Assembly (NCBI GenBank): GCA_963743275.1
Contig: CAVUPB010000006.1
Location: 186,001 to 250,000 of the forward strand
Length of the DNA stretch: 64,000 bases
Direction: 5' to 3'
From: JALYLC01 sp963743275
Lineage (GTDB): Bacteria; Actinomycetota; Thermoleophilia; Gaiellales; JALYLC01
Shown: one piece after another, positions 27,297-35,797 of the stretch
Numbering within the stretch: the stretch's first letter is position 1
Layout of the letters: each line of letters opens with the position of its first letter
Notes under the pieces: model-generated
What the model was told of the DNA's origin: nothing
What the model saw: only the letters and a program-made list of their open reading frames with translations
The model's database searches: none
Position numbers and translations under genes: made by a program

Positions 27297-27329
27297 TCAC
27301 AGCTGATTCACAGCTAATTCACAGATAGA
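27297..27329. promoter_or_regulatory. Three 11-bp direct repeats: OmpR/PhoB-type operator
   Basis: TCACAGCTGAT, TCACAGCTAAT and TCACAGATAGA occur head to tail at exact 11-base period. Tandem repeats with this spacing are the typical binding site of dimeric OmpR/PhoB-family response regulators. They lie 53 bases upstream of the response-regulator gene and are the most AT-rich part of the area, so autoregulation by that protein is likely. Confidence 0.7.
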
Positions 27330-27381
27330 TGCGCGAGCCTGAGCTCATGGGAACCACCCTCCGACCTGGCATGCTCGCGTG

Positions 27382-28077
27382 ATGGCCGAGCGTACAGCCG
27401 AGATGCGGCGGGTGCTGATCGTCGACGACGAGGCCTCGATCACGGACGCGGTCGCCACGGCGCTGCGCTACGAGGGCTTCGACACCTGCGAGATCGCGTC
27501 CGGGCGTGCCGCCATCGGCGCGATCGACGAGTTTCGCCCCGACCTCATCATCCTCGACGTCATGCTGCCCGACCTCGACGGGCTGGCGGTGGCGCGGCGG
27601 CTGCGCGATCGGCGCGTGCCCGTGCCCGTGATCTTCCTCTCGGCCAAGGACGCGACCGAGGACAAGATCGCCGGCCTCGCCCTCGGCGACGACTACGTGA
27701 CCAAGCCGTTCAGCCTGGCCGAGCTGGTCGCGCGCGTGCAGACGGTGCTGCGGCGGACGCAGGGCGACGACGGCCACATGCTGCGCTTCGCCGACGTCGA
27801 GCTCGACGACGACACGCGCCAGGTGCGGCGCGGCGACGCGCCGCTCGACCTCACGCCGACCGAGTTCCGGCTGCTGCGCTTCCTGCTCCAGAATCCGCGC
27901 CGGGTGCTGAGCAAGCGGCAGATCCTCGACAACGTCTGGAACTACGACTTCGGCGGCGACGCGAACGTCGTCGAGACGTACGTCAGCTATCTGCGCCGCA
28001 AGCTCGACAGCGCCGGGCCGCCCCTCATCCACACGGTCCGGCTCGTCGGCTACGTGCTGCGCGAGCCGGATCGCTAG
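27382..28077 (+). CDS. OmpR/PhoB-family response regulator
   Basis: A 231-residue regulator. The receiver has the acidic pair Asp15-Asp16, the phospho-acceptor Asp59 (LIILDVMLPDLDG), the Thr/Ser (FLSAKD) and the Lys (YVTKPFSLAEL). The C-terminal winged helix contains LTPTEFRLLRFLLQNPRRVL and ETYVSYLRRKLD, placing it in the OmpR/PhoB class. It transduces the signal from the histidine kinase encoded immediately downstream (1-base overlap). I use the ATG at 27382; a GTG one codon earlier and an ATG at residue 8 are alternatives. Three 11-bp repeats upstream are its probable operator. Confidence 0.93.
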   Translation: MAERTAEMRRVLIVDDEASITDAVATALRYEGFDTCEIASGRAAIGAIDEFRPDLIILDVMLPDLDGLAVARRLRDRRVPVPVIFLSAKDATEDKIAGLALGDDYVTKPFSLAELVARVQTVLRRTQGDDGHMLRFADVELDDDTRQVRRGDAPLDLTPTEFRLLRFLLQNPRRVLSKRQILDNVWNYDFGGDANVVETYVSYLRRKLDSAGPPLIHTVRLVGYVLREPDR

Positions 28078-29597
28078 TGAGCCCGGGCGGCCGCACGCCC
28101 AGGCGCATCGGAGCGGCCGTGCGGGGGATGTCGCTGCGCGCCCGCCTGCTCGCGGTGCTCGCCGCGGTGCTCGCTGCGGGCCTGCTGGCGGCCGACGTCG
28201 CCACGTACACCGCGCTGCGCTCGTCGCTCTTCGACCGCGTCGACAGCTCGCTCGACTCGAGCGCGGCCGGCGTCGCGAGCTCCCTGGCGACGCCGGGGTT
28301 CCGCGCGGGCGGGCCGCCGGGATCGCCGTCGCGCCGCATCGAGCTCCTCGCGCAGTTCGGGGTGCTCACCCCCGGCATGTACGTCGAGATCCGGCCCGGC
28401 GACGGCTCCCCGGGCGTCCAGGGGACGCTCACGCGCCCGGGCGAGACGGCTCCGTCGCCGCGGATCCCGAAGGGCTTCGCTCCCGGCGCCGGAGGCGGCG
28501 CGCGGCGCGCGACGGTGGCCGCGCAGGGCGACGGGGGCAGCTTCCGCCTGCTCGCGCGCTCCGTGCCGTTCGCCGACTCGACGCTGATCCTCGGCGTGCC
28601 GCTGAAGGAGACGCAGAAGACGCTCGACCAGCTCAAGTGGATCGAGGTGCTGGTCGCCTGCGCCGTGATCGCGAGCGCGCTCCTGCTCGGGCTCTGGCTG
28701 ATCGCCGCCGGCCTGCGGCCGCTCCGGCGCATCGAGGAGACGGCCGCCGCGATCGGCGCCGGCGACCTCTCGCGGCGCGTCGAGCCCGGCGGCGGCACGA
28801 CCGAGATCGGCCGCCTGGGCGGCGCGCTCAACGCCATGCTCGGGCAGATCGAGGACGCGTTCGCCGAGCGCTCGGCCTCCGAGGCGCGCCTGCGGCGGTT
28901 CATCTCCGACGCCTCGCACGAGCTGCGCACGCCGATCGCGGCCGTGAGCGCCTACGCCGAGCTGTTCGACCGCGGCGCGCGCGACCGCCCGGACGACCTC
29001 GAGCGGTCGATGACCGGCATCCAGCGCGAGACGCGCCGCATGGGCCTGCTCGTCGGCGACCTGCTGCTGCTCGCGCGGCTCGACCAGGGGCGCCCGCTCG
29101 AAGCCCGCGCCGTCGACCTCACGGCGCTCGCCGGCGAGGCCGTCGACGCCGCGCACGCGATGGAGCCCGGCCGCCCGATCGCGCTCGAGGCACCCGCGGT
29201 CGTCACGGTCACGGGCGATGCCGAGCGCCTCCGCCAGGTCGTCGACAACCTGCTCGCGAACGTGCGCGCGCACACGCCCGCCGGCGCCCCGGCGACCGTG
29301 CGCGTGCGGCGCGAGGGCGCGCAGGCGGTGCTCGAGGTGCAGGATTCCGGGCCCGGGCTCGGCGCCGAGGAGGCGGCGCACGTCTTCGAGCGCTTCTACC
29401 GCGGCGACCCCTCGCGCTCGCGCGACCACGGCGGCGCCGGCCTCGGCCTCGCGATCGTGGCGGCGATCGTCGAGGCGCACGCCGGCACCGTGGCGGCCGA
29501 GAGCGCGCCCGGCGCGGGCACGACGTTCCGGGTGACGCTGCCCGACCGCGCCGACGGCCCGCCCGGGCAGGGCGCCGGCGGCGCGGCTCAGGCGTAG
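28077..29597 (+). CDS. Sensor histidine kinase
   Basis: A 506-residue membrane kinase. There is a first helix at about residues 23-45 (LLAVLAAVLAAGLLAADV), an extracellular sensor region of about 150 residues rich in Pro and Gly, and a second helix near 190-210 (VLVACAVIASALLLGLWLIA). A HAMP linker follows, then HisKA with phospho-acceptor His281 (ISDASHELRTPIAAVSA), and an ATPase domain with the N box (VVDNLLANVRAHTP), G1 (VQDSGPGLG), F (FERFYRG) and G2 (GGAGLGLAIVAAIV). The pair resembles actinobacterial OmpR/HK systems sensing envelope conditions; the signal is unknown. GTG overlaps the regulator stop by 1 base. Confidence 0.93.
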   Translation: MSPGGRTPRRIGAAVRGMSLRARLLAVLAAVLAAGLLAADVATYTALRSSLFDRVDSSLDSSAAGVASSLATPGFRAGGPPGSPSRRIELLAQFGVLTPGMYVEIRPGDGSPGVQGTLTRPGETAPSPRIPKGFAPGAGGGARRATVAAQGDGGSFRLLARSVPFADSTLILGVPLKETQKTLDQLKWIEVLVACAVIASALLLGLWLIAAGLRPLRRIEETAAAIGAGDLSRRVEPGGGTTEIGRLGGALNAMLGQIEDAFAERSASEARLRRFISDASHELRTPIAAVSAYAELFDRGARDRPDDLERSMTGIQRETRRMGLLVGDLLLLARLDQGRPLEARAVDLTALAGEAVDAAHAMEPGRPIALEAPAVVTVTGDAERLRQVVDNLLANVRAHTPAGAPATVRVRREGAQAVLEVQDSGPGLGAEEAAHVFERFYRGDPSRSRDHGGAGLGLAIVAAIVEAHAGTVAAESAPGAGTTFRVTLPDRADGPPGQGAGGAAQA

Positions 29598-30037
29598 GTG
29601 CCCGACAGGGGGTCTTCGGGCCCGCCCGCGATCGCACGCGTGGCCGCACCGCTGCCGTACGGCTCGACCGGCAGCCCCGCGGCGACCCAGGCTGCGAAGC
29701 CGCCGATCACGTCGGTCGCCCGCGCGAAGCCGAGCTGCTGCAGCTGATGCGCGACGAGGCTCGACTGGAAGCCCTGCCCGCAGAGCACGATCGGCAGCCC
29801 GCTGCGCCCGGGCAGCCGCGGATCGCGCCCGCCGGCGTCGTCGGCGAAGCGCCACTCCAGCACGTTGCGCGGCACGATCCACGATCCCGCGATCTCACCC
29901 TCGCGCAGCCGCTGCGCGTCGTCGCGGATGTCGACGATCACGCCGTCCCCGCCCGTGGCGGCCTGCGCCTCGGCCGGCGTCAGCCGCTGCAATCCTGCGC
30001 GCGCGCCGGCCACCAGCTCGGCCGCCGTGCGGATCAA
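29588..30037 (-). CDS. Rhodanese-like domain protein
   Basis: A 149-residue single-domain rhodanese. Landmarks are LTPAEAQAATGGDGVIVDIR (N-terminal strand with the conserved D-x-R), the ARINGAWNIPR-like EGEIAGSWIVPRNVLEWR, and the active-site loop VLCGQGFQSSLVAHQL with the catalytic Cys (C-G-Q-G-F-Q-S). It probably carries persulfide sulfur. The start is taken as TTG at 30037, which overlaps the PFK stop by 4 bases (TTGA), the same coupling seen elsewhere here; other starts further downstream would remove part of the fold. The 3' end overlaps the convergent histidine-kinase gene by 10 bases. Confidence 0.82.
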   Translation of the reverse strand: MIRTAAELVAGARAGLQRLTPAEAQAATGGDGVIVDIRDDAQRLREGEIAGSWIVPRNVLEWRFADDAGGRDPRLPGRSGLPIVLCGQGFQSSLVAHQLQQLGFARATDVIGGFAAWVAAGLPVEPYGSGAATRAIAGGPEDPLSGTYA

Positions 30038-31068
30038 CCGAAGAACGCCTCGGCGAGCGCGTAGTACTCCCGCGGCACGGTGCGGGTCTTGCCCGCGGCC
30101 TCGGCGAGGGGAACCGGGACGACGGCGTCGCCGCGCAGGGCGGTCATCATGCCGAAGCGCCCCGAGAGCGCGAGATCGGCCGCGAGCAGGCCGTAGCGCG
30201 TCGCGAGCACGCGGTCGTACGCCGTCGGCGTGCCTCCGCGCTGGAGGTGGCCGAGCGTCGTCACGCGCGTCTCGAACCCGGTCATCTGCTCGAGGGCGTC
30301 GGCGAGCTGCTGCCCGACGCCGCCGAGGCGGACGTGGCCGAACGCGTCGAGCTCGGCGGTCGTCGTCGTGACCTCGCCCGCGCCCGCCTCGTGGGTGAGC
30401 GGCCAGCCCTCGCTGACCACCACGATCGAGTAGTTGCGGCCGCGCGCGTGGCGCGTGCGGATGAGCTCGGCGCAGCGCTCGACGGTGAGCGGGAACTCGG
30501 GGATCAGCACGACGTCCGCGCCGCCCGCGATGCCGCTCGTGACGGCGAGCCAGCCGGCGTGCCGACCCATGACCTCGACCACCATCACGCGGTCGTGCGA
30601 CTCGGCCGTGGTGTGCAGCCGGTCGATCGCCTCGGTCGCGATCGAGACCGCCGTGTCGAATCCGAACGTCCGGTCGGTGCCGGCGATGTCGTTGTCGATC
30701 GTCTTCGGCACGCCGATCAGCGGCAGCCCGAACTCGTCGTGCAGGCGCCCGGCGACACCGAGCGTGTCCTCGCCGCCGATCGCGATCAGCCCGTCGAGCC
30801 CCTCGAACGCCTTGCGCACGGCCTCGACGCCGCCCTCGGTCTTGAACGGGTTCGTGCGGCTCGTGTGCAGGATCGTCCCGCCGCGCGGCAGGATGCCCGA
30901 GACCGCCTCGAGATCGAGCGGGCGGAAGAGCCCCTCGGTCATGCCACGCCAGCCGCGCAGCACGCCGATCGGCTCCGAGCCTTCGTGGACGAGCCGTCGC
31001 GTCGCCGCCCGGATCACCGCATTGAGGCCCGGGCAGTCTCCCCCGCCGGTCAGCATTCCCACGCGCAT
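30034..31068 (-). CDS. 6-phosphofructokinase, pyrophosphate-type active site
   Basis: A 344-residue phosphofructokinase family A enzyme. Conserved elements are LTGGGDCPGLNAVIRA, the nucleotide/PPi loop IAIGGEDTLG, the catalytic VPKTIDND (Asp125 and Asp127), MGRHAGW and the C-terminal LGHLQRGGTPTAYDR. At the two positions that separate donors, this protein has Asp101 (E. coli Gly104) and Lys122 (E. coli Gly124). That is the signature of pyrophosphate-dependent enzymes such as Amycolatopsis methanolica PPi-PFK, which it closely resembles. It therefore probably uses PPi and may work reversibly in glycolysis/gluconeogenesis. It is followed by a rhodanese with a 4-base overlap. Confidence 0.92.
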   Translation of the reverse strand: MRVGMLTGGGDCPGLNAVIRAATRRLVHEGSEPIGVLRGWRGMTEGLFRPLDLEAVSGILPRGGTILHTSRTNPFKTEGGVEAVRKAFEGLDGLIAIGGEDTLGVAGRLHDEFGLPLIGVPKTIDNDIAGTDRTFGFDTAVSIATEAIDRLHTTAESHDRVMVVEVMGRHAGWLAVTSGIAGGADVVLIPEFPLTVERCAELIRTRHARGRNYSIVVVSEGWPLTHEAGAGEVTTTTAELDAFGHVRLGGVGQQLADALEQMTGFETRVTTLGHLQRGGTPTAYDRVLATRYGLLAADLALSGRFGMMTALRGDAVVPVPLAEAAGKTRTVPREYYALAEAFFG

Positions 31069-31086
31069 GCAGACAGAGTTGCAGGT

Positions 31087-32010
31087 TCAGAAGCTGCGCG
31101 CGAGCTCGTCGCAACGCGCCCGCACGACGGCCACGAAGTCCGCGGCGGCCTCCGGCAGCGTCGCGTCGCGGTGCCAGGCGAGGCCGATCTGGCGATCCGG
31201 CACGCGCCGCGAGGCGTCCAGCGCGACGACCCCGGCGATCGACGCGTCGACCGCGAGCCGCGGGATCAGCGCCGAGCCGATGCCGGCGGCGACCATGCGC
31301 TGCACGGCACCGCTCTCGTCGCTGCGGAAGACGACGTGCGGCTCGATGCCGCGCGAGCGCAGGAGCGCCTCGATGCCGTAGGTGCTGCGGCTGTAGGCGA
31401 CGAGCGGGAGGCGCCCGATCTCGGCCAGCGTCGGCGCGGTCTCGCGCTGCGCCAGCGCCGAGCCCGCCTGCGTCAGCAGGACGTACGGATCGCGCACGAG
31501 CTCGATGTGCTCGAACGGCCCCTCGGGCGGCACGAGCGCGAACGTGAAGTCGAGGCTCCCGCGCTCCACCATGCGCAGGAGCTCGTCCTCGTAGGGCGCC
31601 TCCTGCAGGCGCACCTCGACGCCCGGCCGCAGCTCCATGAGGCGGCGCACGGCGTCCGGCAGGACGCGGATCGACATGCTCTGGAACGTGCCGACCCGCA
31701 AGGTCGCCGCGGTGCCCTCGGCGAGCGCCGTGAGATCGGCCTCGGCGGCCTGCAGCTGCGCGGTCAGGCGCACCGCGTGCCGCAGCATGCGCTCGCCCGC
31801 GTCGGTCGGCACGACGGCCCGACGGCCGCCCGGGCGCTCCAGCAGGCGCGTGCCCGCCGCCCGCTCGAGCGCCGCGATCTGCAGGCTGACCGCCGACTGC
31901 GTGTAGCCGAGCCGCTGAGCGGCGCGCGCGAACGAGCCCGTCGACGCCACGGCCTCGAGCGCCGCCAGGTGGCGGATCTCGATGCCGAGCAATCGATGAG
32001 GCTTTTTCAT
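31087..32010 (-). CDS. LysR-family transcriptional regulator
   Basis: A 307-residue LysR-type regulator. The N-terminal HTH is IRHLAALEAVASTGSFARAA followed by LGYTQSAVSLQIAALERAAG, and the effector domain has LRVGTFQSMSIRVLPDAVRR and a typical VAAGIGSALIPR segment. I chose the ATG at 32010 (MKKPHRLLG), because the upstream extension is poorly structured. The short 58-base gap to the divergent MFS gene holds a CAACT-N14-AGTTG dyad (32011-32034), a plausible LysR binding site. It probably controls the MFS transporter. Confidence 0.9.
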   Translation of the reverse strand: MKKPHRLLGIEIRHLAALEAVASTGSFARAAQRLGYTQSAVSLQIAALERAAGTRLLERPGGRRAVVPTDAGERMLRHAVRLTAQLQAAEADLTALAEGTAATLRVGTFQSMSIRVLPDAVRRLMELRPGVEVRLQEAPYEDELLRMVERGSLDFTFALVPPEGPFEHIELVRDPYVLLTQAGSALAQRETAPTLAEIGRLPLVAYSRSTYGIEALLRSRGIEPHVVFRSDESGAVQRMVAAGIGSALIPRLAVDASIAGVVALDASRRVPDRQIGLAWHRDATLPEAAADFVAVVRARCDELARSF

Positions 32011-32068
32011 CAACTTGTCAGATAACTCTAGTTGGACGCATGGACGATCGTGGACCACCCTGAGAGGC

Positions 32069-33253
32069 GTGAAGACCGACCGCGCTCCCTCGGGCCTGCT
32101 CTCGCTCTACGCGATGATCTTCGTCTCGGTCGTCGCCGACGTCGCGGTCGTCCCGCTGCTGCCGACGCTCACCCGCCAGCACGGCCTCTCGTCGCTGCAG
32201 ACGGCGCTCCTGCTCTCGACGACCACGTTCGCCATGGTCGTGATCACGCTGCCGCTCGGGCGCCTCGCCGACCGCATCGGCGCCCGGCCGCTCGTGGCCT
32301 GCGCGGGGGCGTTCGTCGTCCTGGGCTCCGTCGTGCTCGCGCTCGCGGGCGGCCTGCCCGCCCTGCTCGCGGGCCGCACGCTGATCGGCGTCGCCAACGG
32401 CATCATCTGGACGGCCGGCGTGATGATCGCCGGCGCGCCGGGGCGACCCGCAGGCGCGACGGGCCGCGCGATCGCCGCGGGCGGCACGGGGCTGCTCGTC
32501 GGGCCCGTGCTCGCCGGGCTGCTGGCCGACCGCGTCGCCACCTGGGCGCCGTTCGCGGCCGGTGCGGCGCTCGCGCTCCCGGTCACGATCCTGTTCGCGC
32601 TCCAGCGCTCCGAGCCCGTCGCGGCCACGGCCGCTCCCGGCGGCCCGCCGGTGCGCGGCGCCCATCGCAACCGGATGGTCGTCTACGCGATGCTCGCGAC
32701 CGTGCTGCTCGGCTTCGTGGGCGGCATGGGCAACCTGCTCGGCTCGCTGCGCCTGAGTGAGAACGGCCTCTCGCCGAGCGGCATCGGCGTGCTCTTCTCG
32801 ATCGGCGCGCTGGTCTGGATCTTCGTGGCGCCGCTGGCGGGCCGCTTGGGCGAGCAGCGCAGCCACGTGGCCCTGACCGCGATCGGCTGCGCCCTGCTCG
32901 GCGGCGCCTGGCTCGTCCCCGTGGCCGACCGCTCCACCGTGGCGATCACGGCCTTCCTGCTGGCCTCCTCGGCCGGGCGCGCGGGGCTCAACACGTTCAG
33001 CTACCTGCTCGCCGGCAGCGGCGCGGAATCCGCCGGCGCCGGCCGCGGGGCGGTGATCGGCCTCGTCAACGTGAGCTGGGGCGTGGCCGCCGTGATCGGC
33101 CCGCTGGCCGCGAGCGCCGCGCACGGGCACATCGACGAGCGCGTGCCGTTCGGCGCGGTCGCGGCGCTCTGTCTCGCAGTCGCCGTGCTGATGCTCGCCG
33201 GCCAGCGCTCGGGCCGGCGCCTCACGACGGGCGCGGCGCTGGCCGAGCGCTAG
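32069..33253 (+). CDS. MFS transporter
   Basis: A 394-residue major facilitator protein with about twelve hydrophobic helices. The family motif between helices 2 and 3 is visible as LPLGRLADRIGARPLVA (G-x-L-a-D-r-x-G). The central loop at residues about 185-205 is short and hydrophilic. The architecture suggests drug/metabolite:H+ antiport, probably export. The start is the GTG at 32069, preceded by GAGAGG; an upstream in-frame ATG at 32015 would extend over the LysR promoter. It is divergent from the LysR regulator and followed 10 bases later by the arginase-fold gene, so the two may be co-transcribed. Confidence 0.87.
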   Translation: MKTDRAPSGLLSLYAMIFVSVVADVAVVPLLPTLTRQHGLSSLQTALLLSTTTFAMVVITLPLGRLADRIGARPLVACAGAFVVLGSVVLALAGGLPALLAGRTLIGVANGIIWTAGVMIAGAPGRPAGATGRAIAAGGTGLLVGPVLAGLLADRVATWAPFAAGAALALPVTILFALQRSEPVAATAAPGGPPVRGAHRNRMVVYAMLATVLLGFVGGMGNLLGSLRLSENGLSPSGIGVLFSIGALVWIFVAPLAGRLGEQRSHVALTAIGCALLGGAWLVPVADRSTVAITAFLLASSAGRAGLNTFSYLLAGSGAESAGAGRGAVIGLVNVSWGVAAVIGPLAASAAHGHIDERVPFGAVAALCLAVAVLMLAGQRSGRRLTTGAALAER

Positions 33254-33263
33254 CCTTGCCGGC

Positions 33264-34160
33264 GTGAGCGCCCGGGAGATCGTCGTCGTCGGCGTGCCGA
33301 TCGACAGCCTCGGCAAGCCGGGCGGGACGGAGCTCTCGCCCGGCGCCCTGCGCGAGCAGGGGGTCGTCGAGCTGCTGGGCGCGCGCGACGCGGGCGACCT
33401 GCCGGTGCGCATCGCGGGCGAGGAGCGCGACCGCGCCTCGGGCATCGTCGGCTACCGCACGGTCGTCGCGACCTGCGAGGGCGTGCGCGACGGGCTCGCG
33501 CCGATCCTGCGCGACGGCGCGTTCGCGGTCGTGCTCGGCGGCTGCTGCGCGCTCGTGCCGGGCGTCGCCGCCGCCCTGCGCGCGACCGGCGACGGCCCGG
33601 CCGGGCTCGCGTACGTCGACGGGCACCTCGACATCTACGACCCCCGGACGTCGCCGACGGGCGAGGCGGCCGACATGCCGGTCGCGATCTGCGCCGGCCT
33701 CGGCGACCCGGCGCTCGTGGGCCTCGGCGCGACGGTGCCGCTGATCGAGCCGGGGCACATCGCGCTGCTCGCCCACCGCGACGGCGAGGAGGCGCGCCGG
33801 GAGGGCTCGGTGATGCCCGCCGACCTCGGCATCGGGACGTCGCTCGACTGTGCAGCAGTGCAGGCGGAGGGCCCGGGCCGGGTGGGCGAGCGCATCGCCG
33901 GCCGGCTCGCGGCGGCGCCCGGGCGCTTCTGGCTCTCACTCGACGTCGACGTGCTCTCCTCCGCCGCCATGCCCGCGACGCCGGTGCAGCAGGACGGCGG
34001 CCTCTCGCTCGCGGAGCTCGCCGAGCTGGCGCGACCGCTTGCCCGCCACCCGGCCTGTCTCGGACTCGACCTCCTGTGCTACGACCCCGAGCTGGACGAC
34101 GCGCAGCACACGAGCGGCCGGCGGCTCGCCGAGCTGCTCGGCGGCCTGCTCGCCGCGTAG
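33264..34160 (+). CDS. Arginase/agmatinase/formiminoglutamase-fold protein with altered metal site
   Basis: A 298-residue ureohydrolase-fold protein. The fold's landmarks are VVGVPIDSLGKPGGTELSPG, a VVLGGCCALVPGVAAAL strand, the metal motif AYVDGHLDIYDP (D119, H121, D123) and SLDVDVLSS (D227, D229). Normally the second landmark is GGDHS, whose His is a manganese ligand; here it reads GGCCA (residues 92-96), so one canonical ligand is missing, and the DPxxxPGTG segment after D229 is also changed. Catalysis may use Cys or one metal, or the protein may have a changed reaction. It lies in a group with HDAC-like and acetyltransferase genes. GTG start, 10 bases after the MFS stop. Confidence 0.8.
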   Translation: MSAREIVVVGVPIDSLGKPGGTELSPGALREQGVVELLGARDAGDLPVRIAGEERDRASGIVGYRTVVATCEGVRDGLAPILRDGAFAVVLGGCCALVPGVAAALRATGDGPAGLAYVDGHLDIYDPRTSPTGEAADMPVAICAGLGDPALVGLGATVPLIEPGHIALLAHRDGEEARREGSVMPADLGIGTSLDCAAVQAEGPGRVGERIAGRLAAAPGRFWLSLDVDVLSSAAMPATPVQQDGGLSLAELAELARPLARHPACLGLDLLCYDPELDDAQHTSGRRLAELLGGLLAA

Positions 34161-34169
34161 AACTCGGTC

Positions 34170-35132
34170 TCAGGGCGGGTCGAGCCGGGCGATCAGCTCG
34201 GCGGCGGTCGGGATGTCGGCGATCGCGCCGCAGCCGGCACCCGCATACAGGCACATCTCGGCGACCGCGCCCTCGTCGCCCGCGAGCGGCGGGCTGTCGT
34301 CGTAGCGCGCGATGCCGCGGCCGCCGCGCGTCGCGAGCGCCGCGACCTCGTCCGGGCGGCGTCCCGGCGCGGGACAGCCGGCCGCCTCCCAGCGCTCGAG
34401 CGTGGGGTTCCGCAGCACGCGGTGCGGGGCGTGCGGCCAGTCGCCGTCGAAGCAGACCGTGAGCGCCGTGTCCTGCCCGGCGGCCGCGACCAGCGCCGCC
34501 TTGTAGCGCTCGTGCGCGGCGCTCTCGACGGTGGCCACGAAGCTCGTCCCGAGCATCGCGCCGGCCGCGCCGCGCCGGCGCACGCGTGCGATGTCGGCGC
34601 GCTCCGCGAGCCCGCCGGTCGCGATCACCGGGATGTCGCCGCACACCTCGAGGACATCGTCGAGGAGGTCTGCGAGCGGCGTCGTCGACTGCACGTGCCC
34701 GCCGGCCTCGACGCCCTGGGCGATCACGGCGTCGGCGCCATCGACCCGCGCCTGCCGGGCGCCGGCGGCCGTCCCGACCTGCACGAGCGCGCGCGCACCG
34801 GCCGCGTGGCAGCGGGCGATGCGCTCGCGGCCCGGTTGCCCCCACGAGAACGTGATCACGGGGACCCCGGCGGCGAGCAGGGCCTCGAGCTGGGCGTCCG
34901 GCCCGAACCAGAGCACCAGATTCGCCGCGAACGGCAGCGCGGTGAGCGCGCGCACGCGCGCGACGAGCGGCGCGATCGCGTCCGCCGCCGTCCACGTGCA
35001 CGCGAGCGTCCCGAGCGCGCCCGCCTCGGCGGTCGCGGCGACGAGCTCGGGGCCGGCGCACCCGCCGACCGGCGCCTGCACGAGCGCGCGCTCGACGGCG
35101 AACGCGGCGCGCAGGTCGAGGCGCTCGCTCAC
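34170..35132 (-). CDS. Nitronate monooxygenase-like FMN protein
   Basis: A 320-residue NMO/2-nitropropane dioxygenase-family TIM barrel. Motifs are LVQAPVGGCAGPELVAATAE (N-terminal FMN-barrel strand), ADAVIAQGVEAGGHVQSTTP (the EAGGH of the family, with the catalytic His), IPVIATGGLAERADIARVRR and GAAGAMLGTSFVATVESAAH, the last two forming the FMN phosphate site. It oxidises nitronates such as propionate-3-nitronate, or acts as a related flavin oxidoreductase. It converges on the arginase-fold gene with 9 bases between stops, and is divergent from the acetyltransferase at 35173. Confidence 0.88.
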   Translation of the reverse strand: MSERLDLRAAFAVERALVQAPVGGCAGPELVAATAEAGALGTLACTWTAADAIAPLVARVRALTALPFAANLVLWFGPDAQLEALLAAGVPVITFSWGQPGRERIARCHAAGARALVQVGTAAGARQARVDGADAVIAQGVEAGGHVQSTTPLADLLDDVLEVCGDIPVIATGGLAERADIARVRRRGAAGAMLGTSFVATVESAAHERYKAALVAAAGQDTALTVCFDGDWPHAPHRVLRNPTLERWEAAGCPAPGRRPDEVAALATRGGRGIARYDDSPPLAGDEGAVAEMCLYAGAGCGAIADIPTAAELIARLDPP

Positions 35133-35172
35133 CGCGCCGTTATAGCAGCGGCCGCACTACGCTCTGCTCGCG

Positions 35173-35751
35173 ATGCGACGCCCCGAACCGACGGTCCTCG
35201 AGCGCGGCCGCGTGCGGCTCGAGCCGCTCGCGCCGGCACACCGCGACGGCCTCGCCGCGGCGATCGCCGCCGATCCCGGCGCGTTCCCGCTCGCCGGTCC
35301 GGTGAGTGGCGGCGCCACGCTCGAGGCCTGGCTCGCGCAGGCCGATGCCGAGGCCTCCGCCGGCACCCGCCTGCCGTTCGCGGTGCTCGCCGACGGGGTG
35401 GTCGCGGGCTCGTCCAGCTACCTCGACATCGCCCCGGCGGACGGCCGCATCGAGATCGGCTCGACCTGGTACGGCGCGCCGTGGCGCGGGACGCACGTGA
35501 ATCCGGCGGCCAAGCTGCTGCTGATGGAGCACGCGTTCGAGGTGCTCGGCGCGACGCGCGTCCAGCTCAAGACCGACGCCCGCAACGAGAACTCGCGGCG
35601 CGCGATCGCGGCGGCGGGTGCGACGTTCGAGGGCATCCTGCGCAAGCACTCGCTGCGCGCCGACGGCCCGGGCCTGCGCGACGTGGCGATGTTCTCGGTC
35701 GTCGACGAGGAGTGGCCGCGCGTGCGCGCCCTGCTCGAAGCGCGGCTGTAG
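35173..35751 (+). CDS. GNAT-family N-acetyltransferase (RimJ/RimL-like)
   Basis: A 192-residue acetyltransferase of the GNAT_3 type. The strand-turn pattern RVRLEPLAPAHRDGLAAAI, then GSSSYLDIAPADGRIEIGST, TWYGAPWRGTHVNPAAKLLL and QLKTDARNENSRRAIAAAGA are the usual RimJ/L-like motifs, where NxxSxxAIxxxGA closes the acetyl-CoA site. It transfers acetyl to an amine of a protein or small molecule; target unknown. It has an ATG start and is monocistronic or loosely grouped with the LuxR gene 46 bases downstream. Confidence 0.88.
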   Translation: MRRPEPTVLERGRVRLEPLAPAHRDGLAAAIAADPGAFPLAGPVSGGATLEAWLAQADAEASAGTRLPFAVLADGVVAGSSSYLDIAPADGRIEIGSTWYGAPWRGTHVNPAAKLLLMEHAFEVLGATRVQLKTDARNENSRRAIAAAGATFEGILRKHSLRADGPGLRDVAMFSVVDEEWPRVRALLEARL

Positions 35752-35797
35752 GACCGTCCCGGACGCACGCGCGCCCGGCGTCGTGCGATCATTGCCC

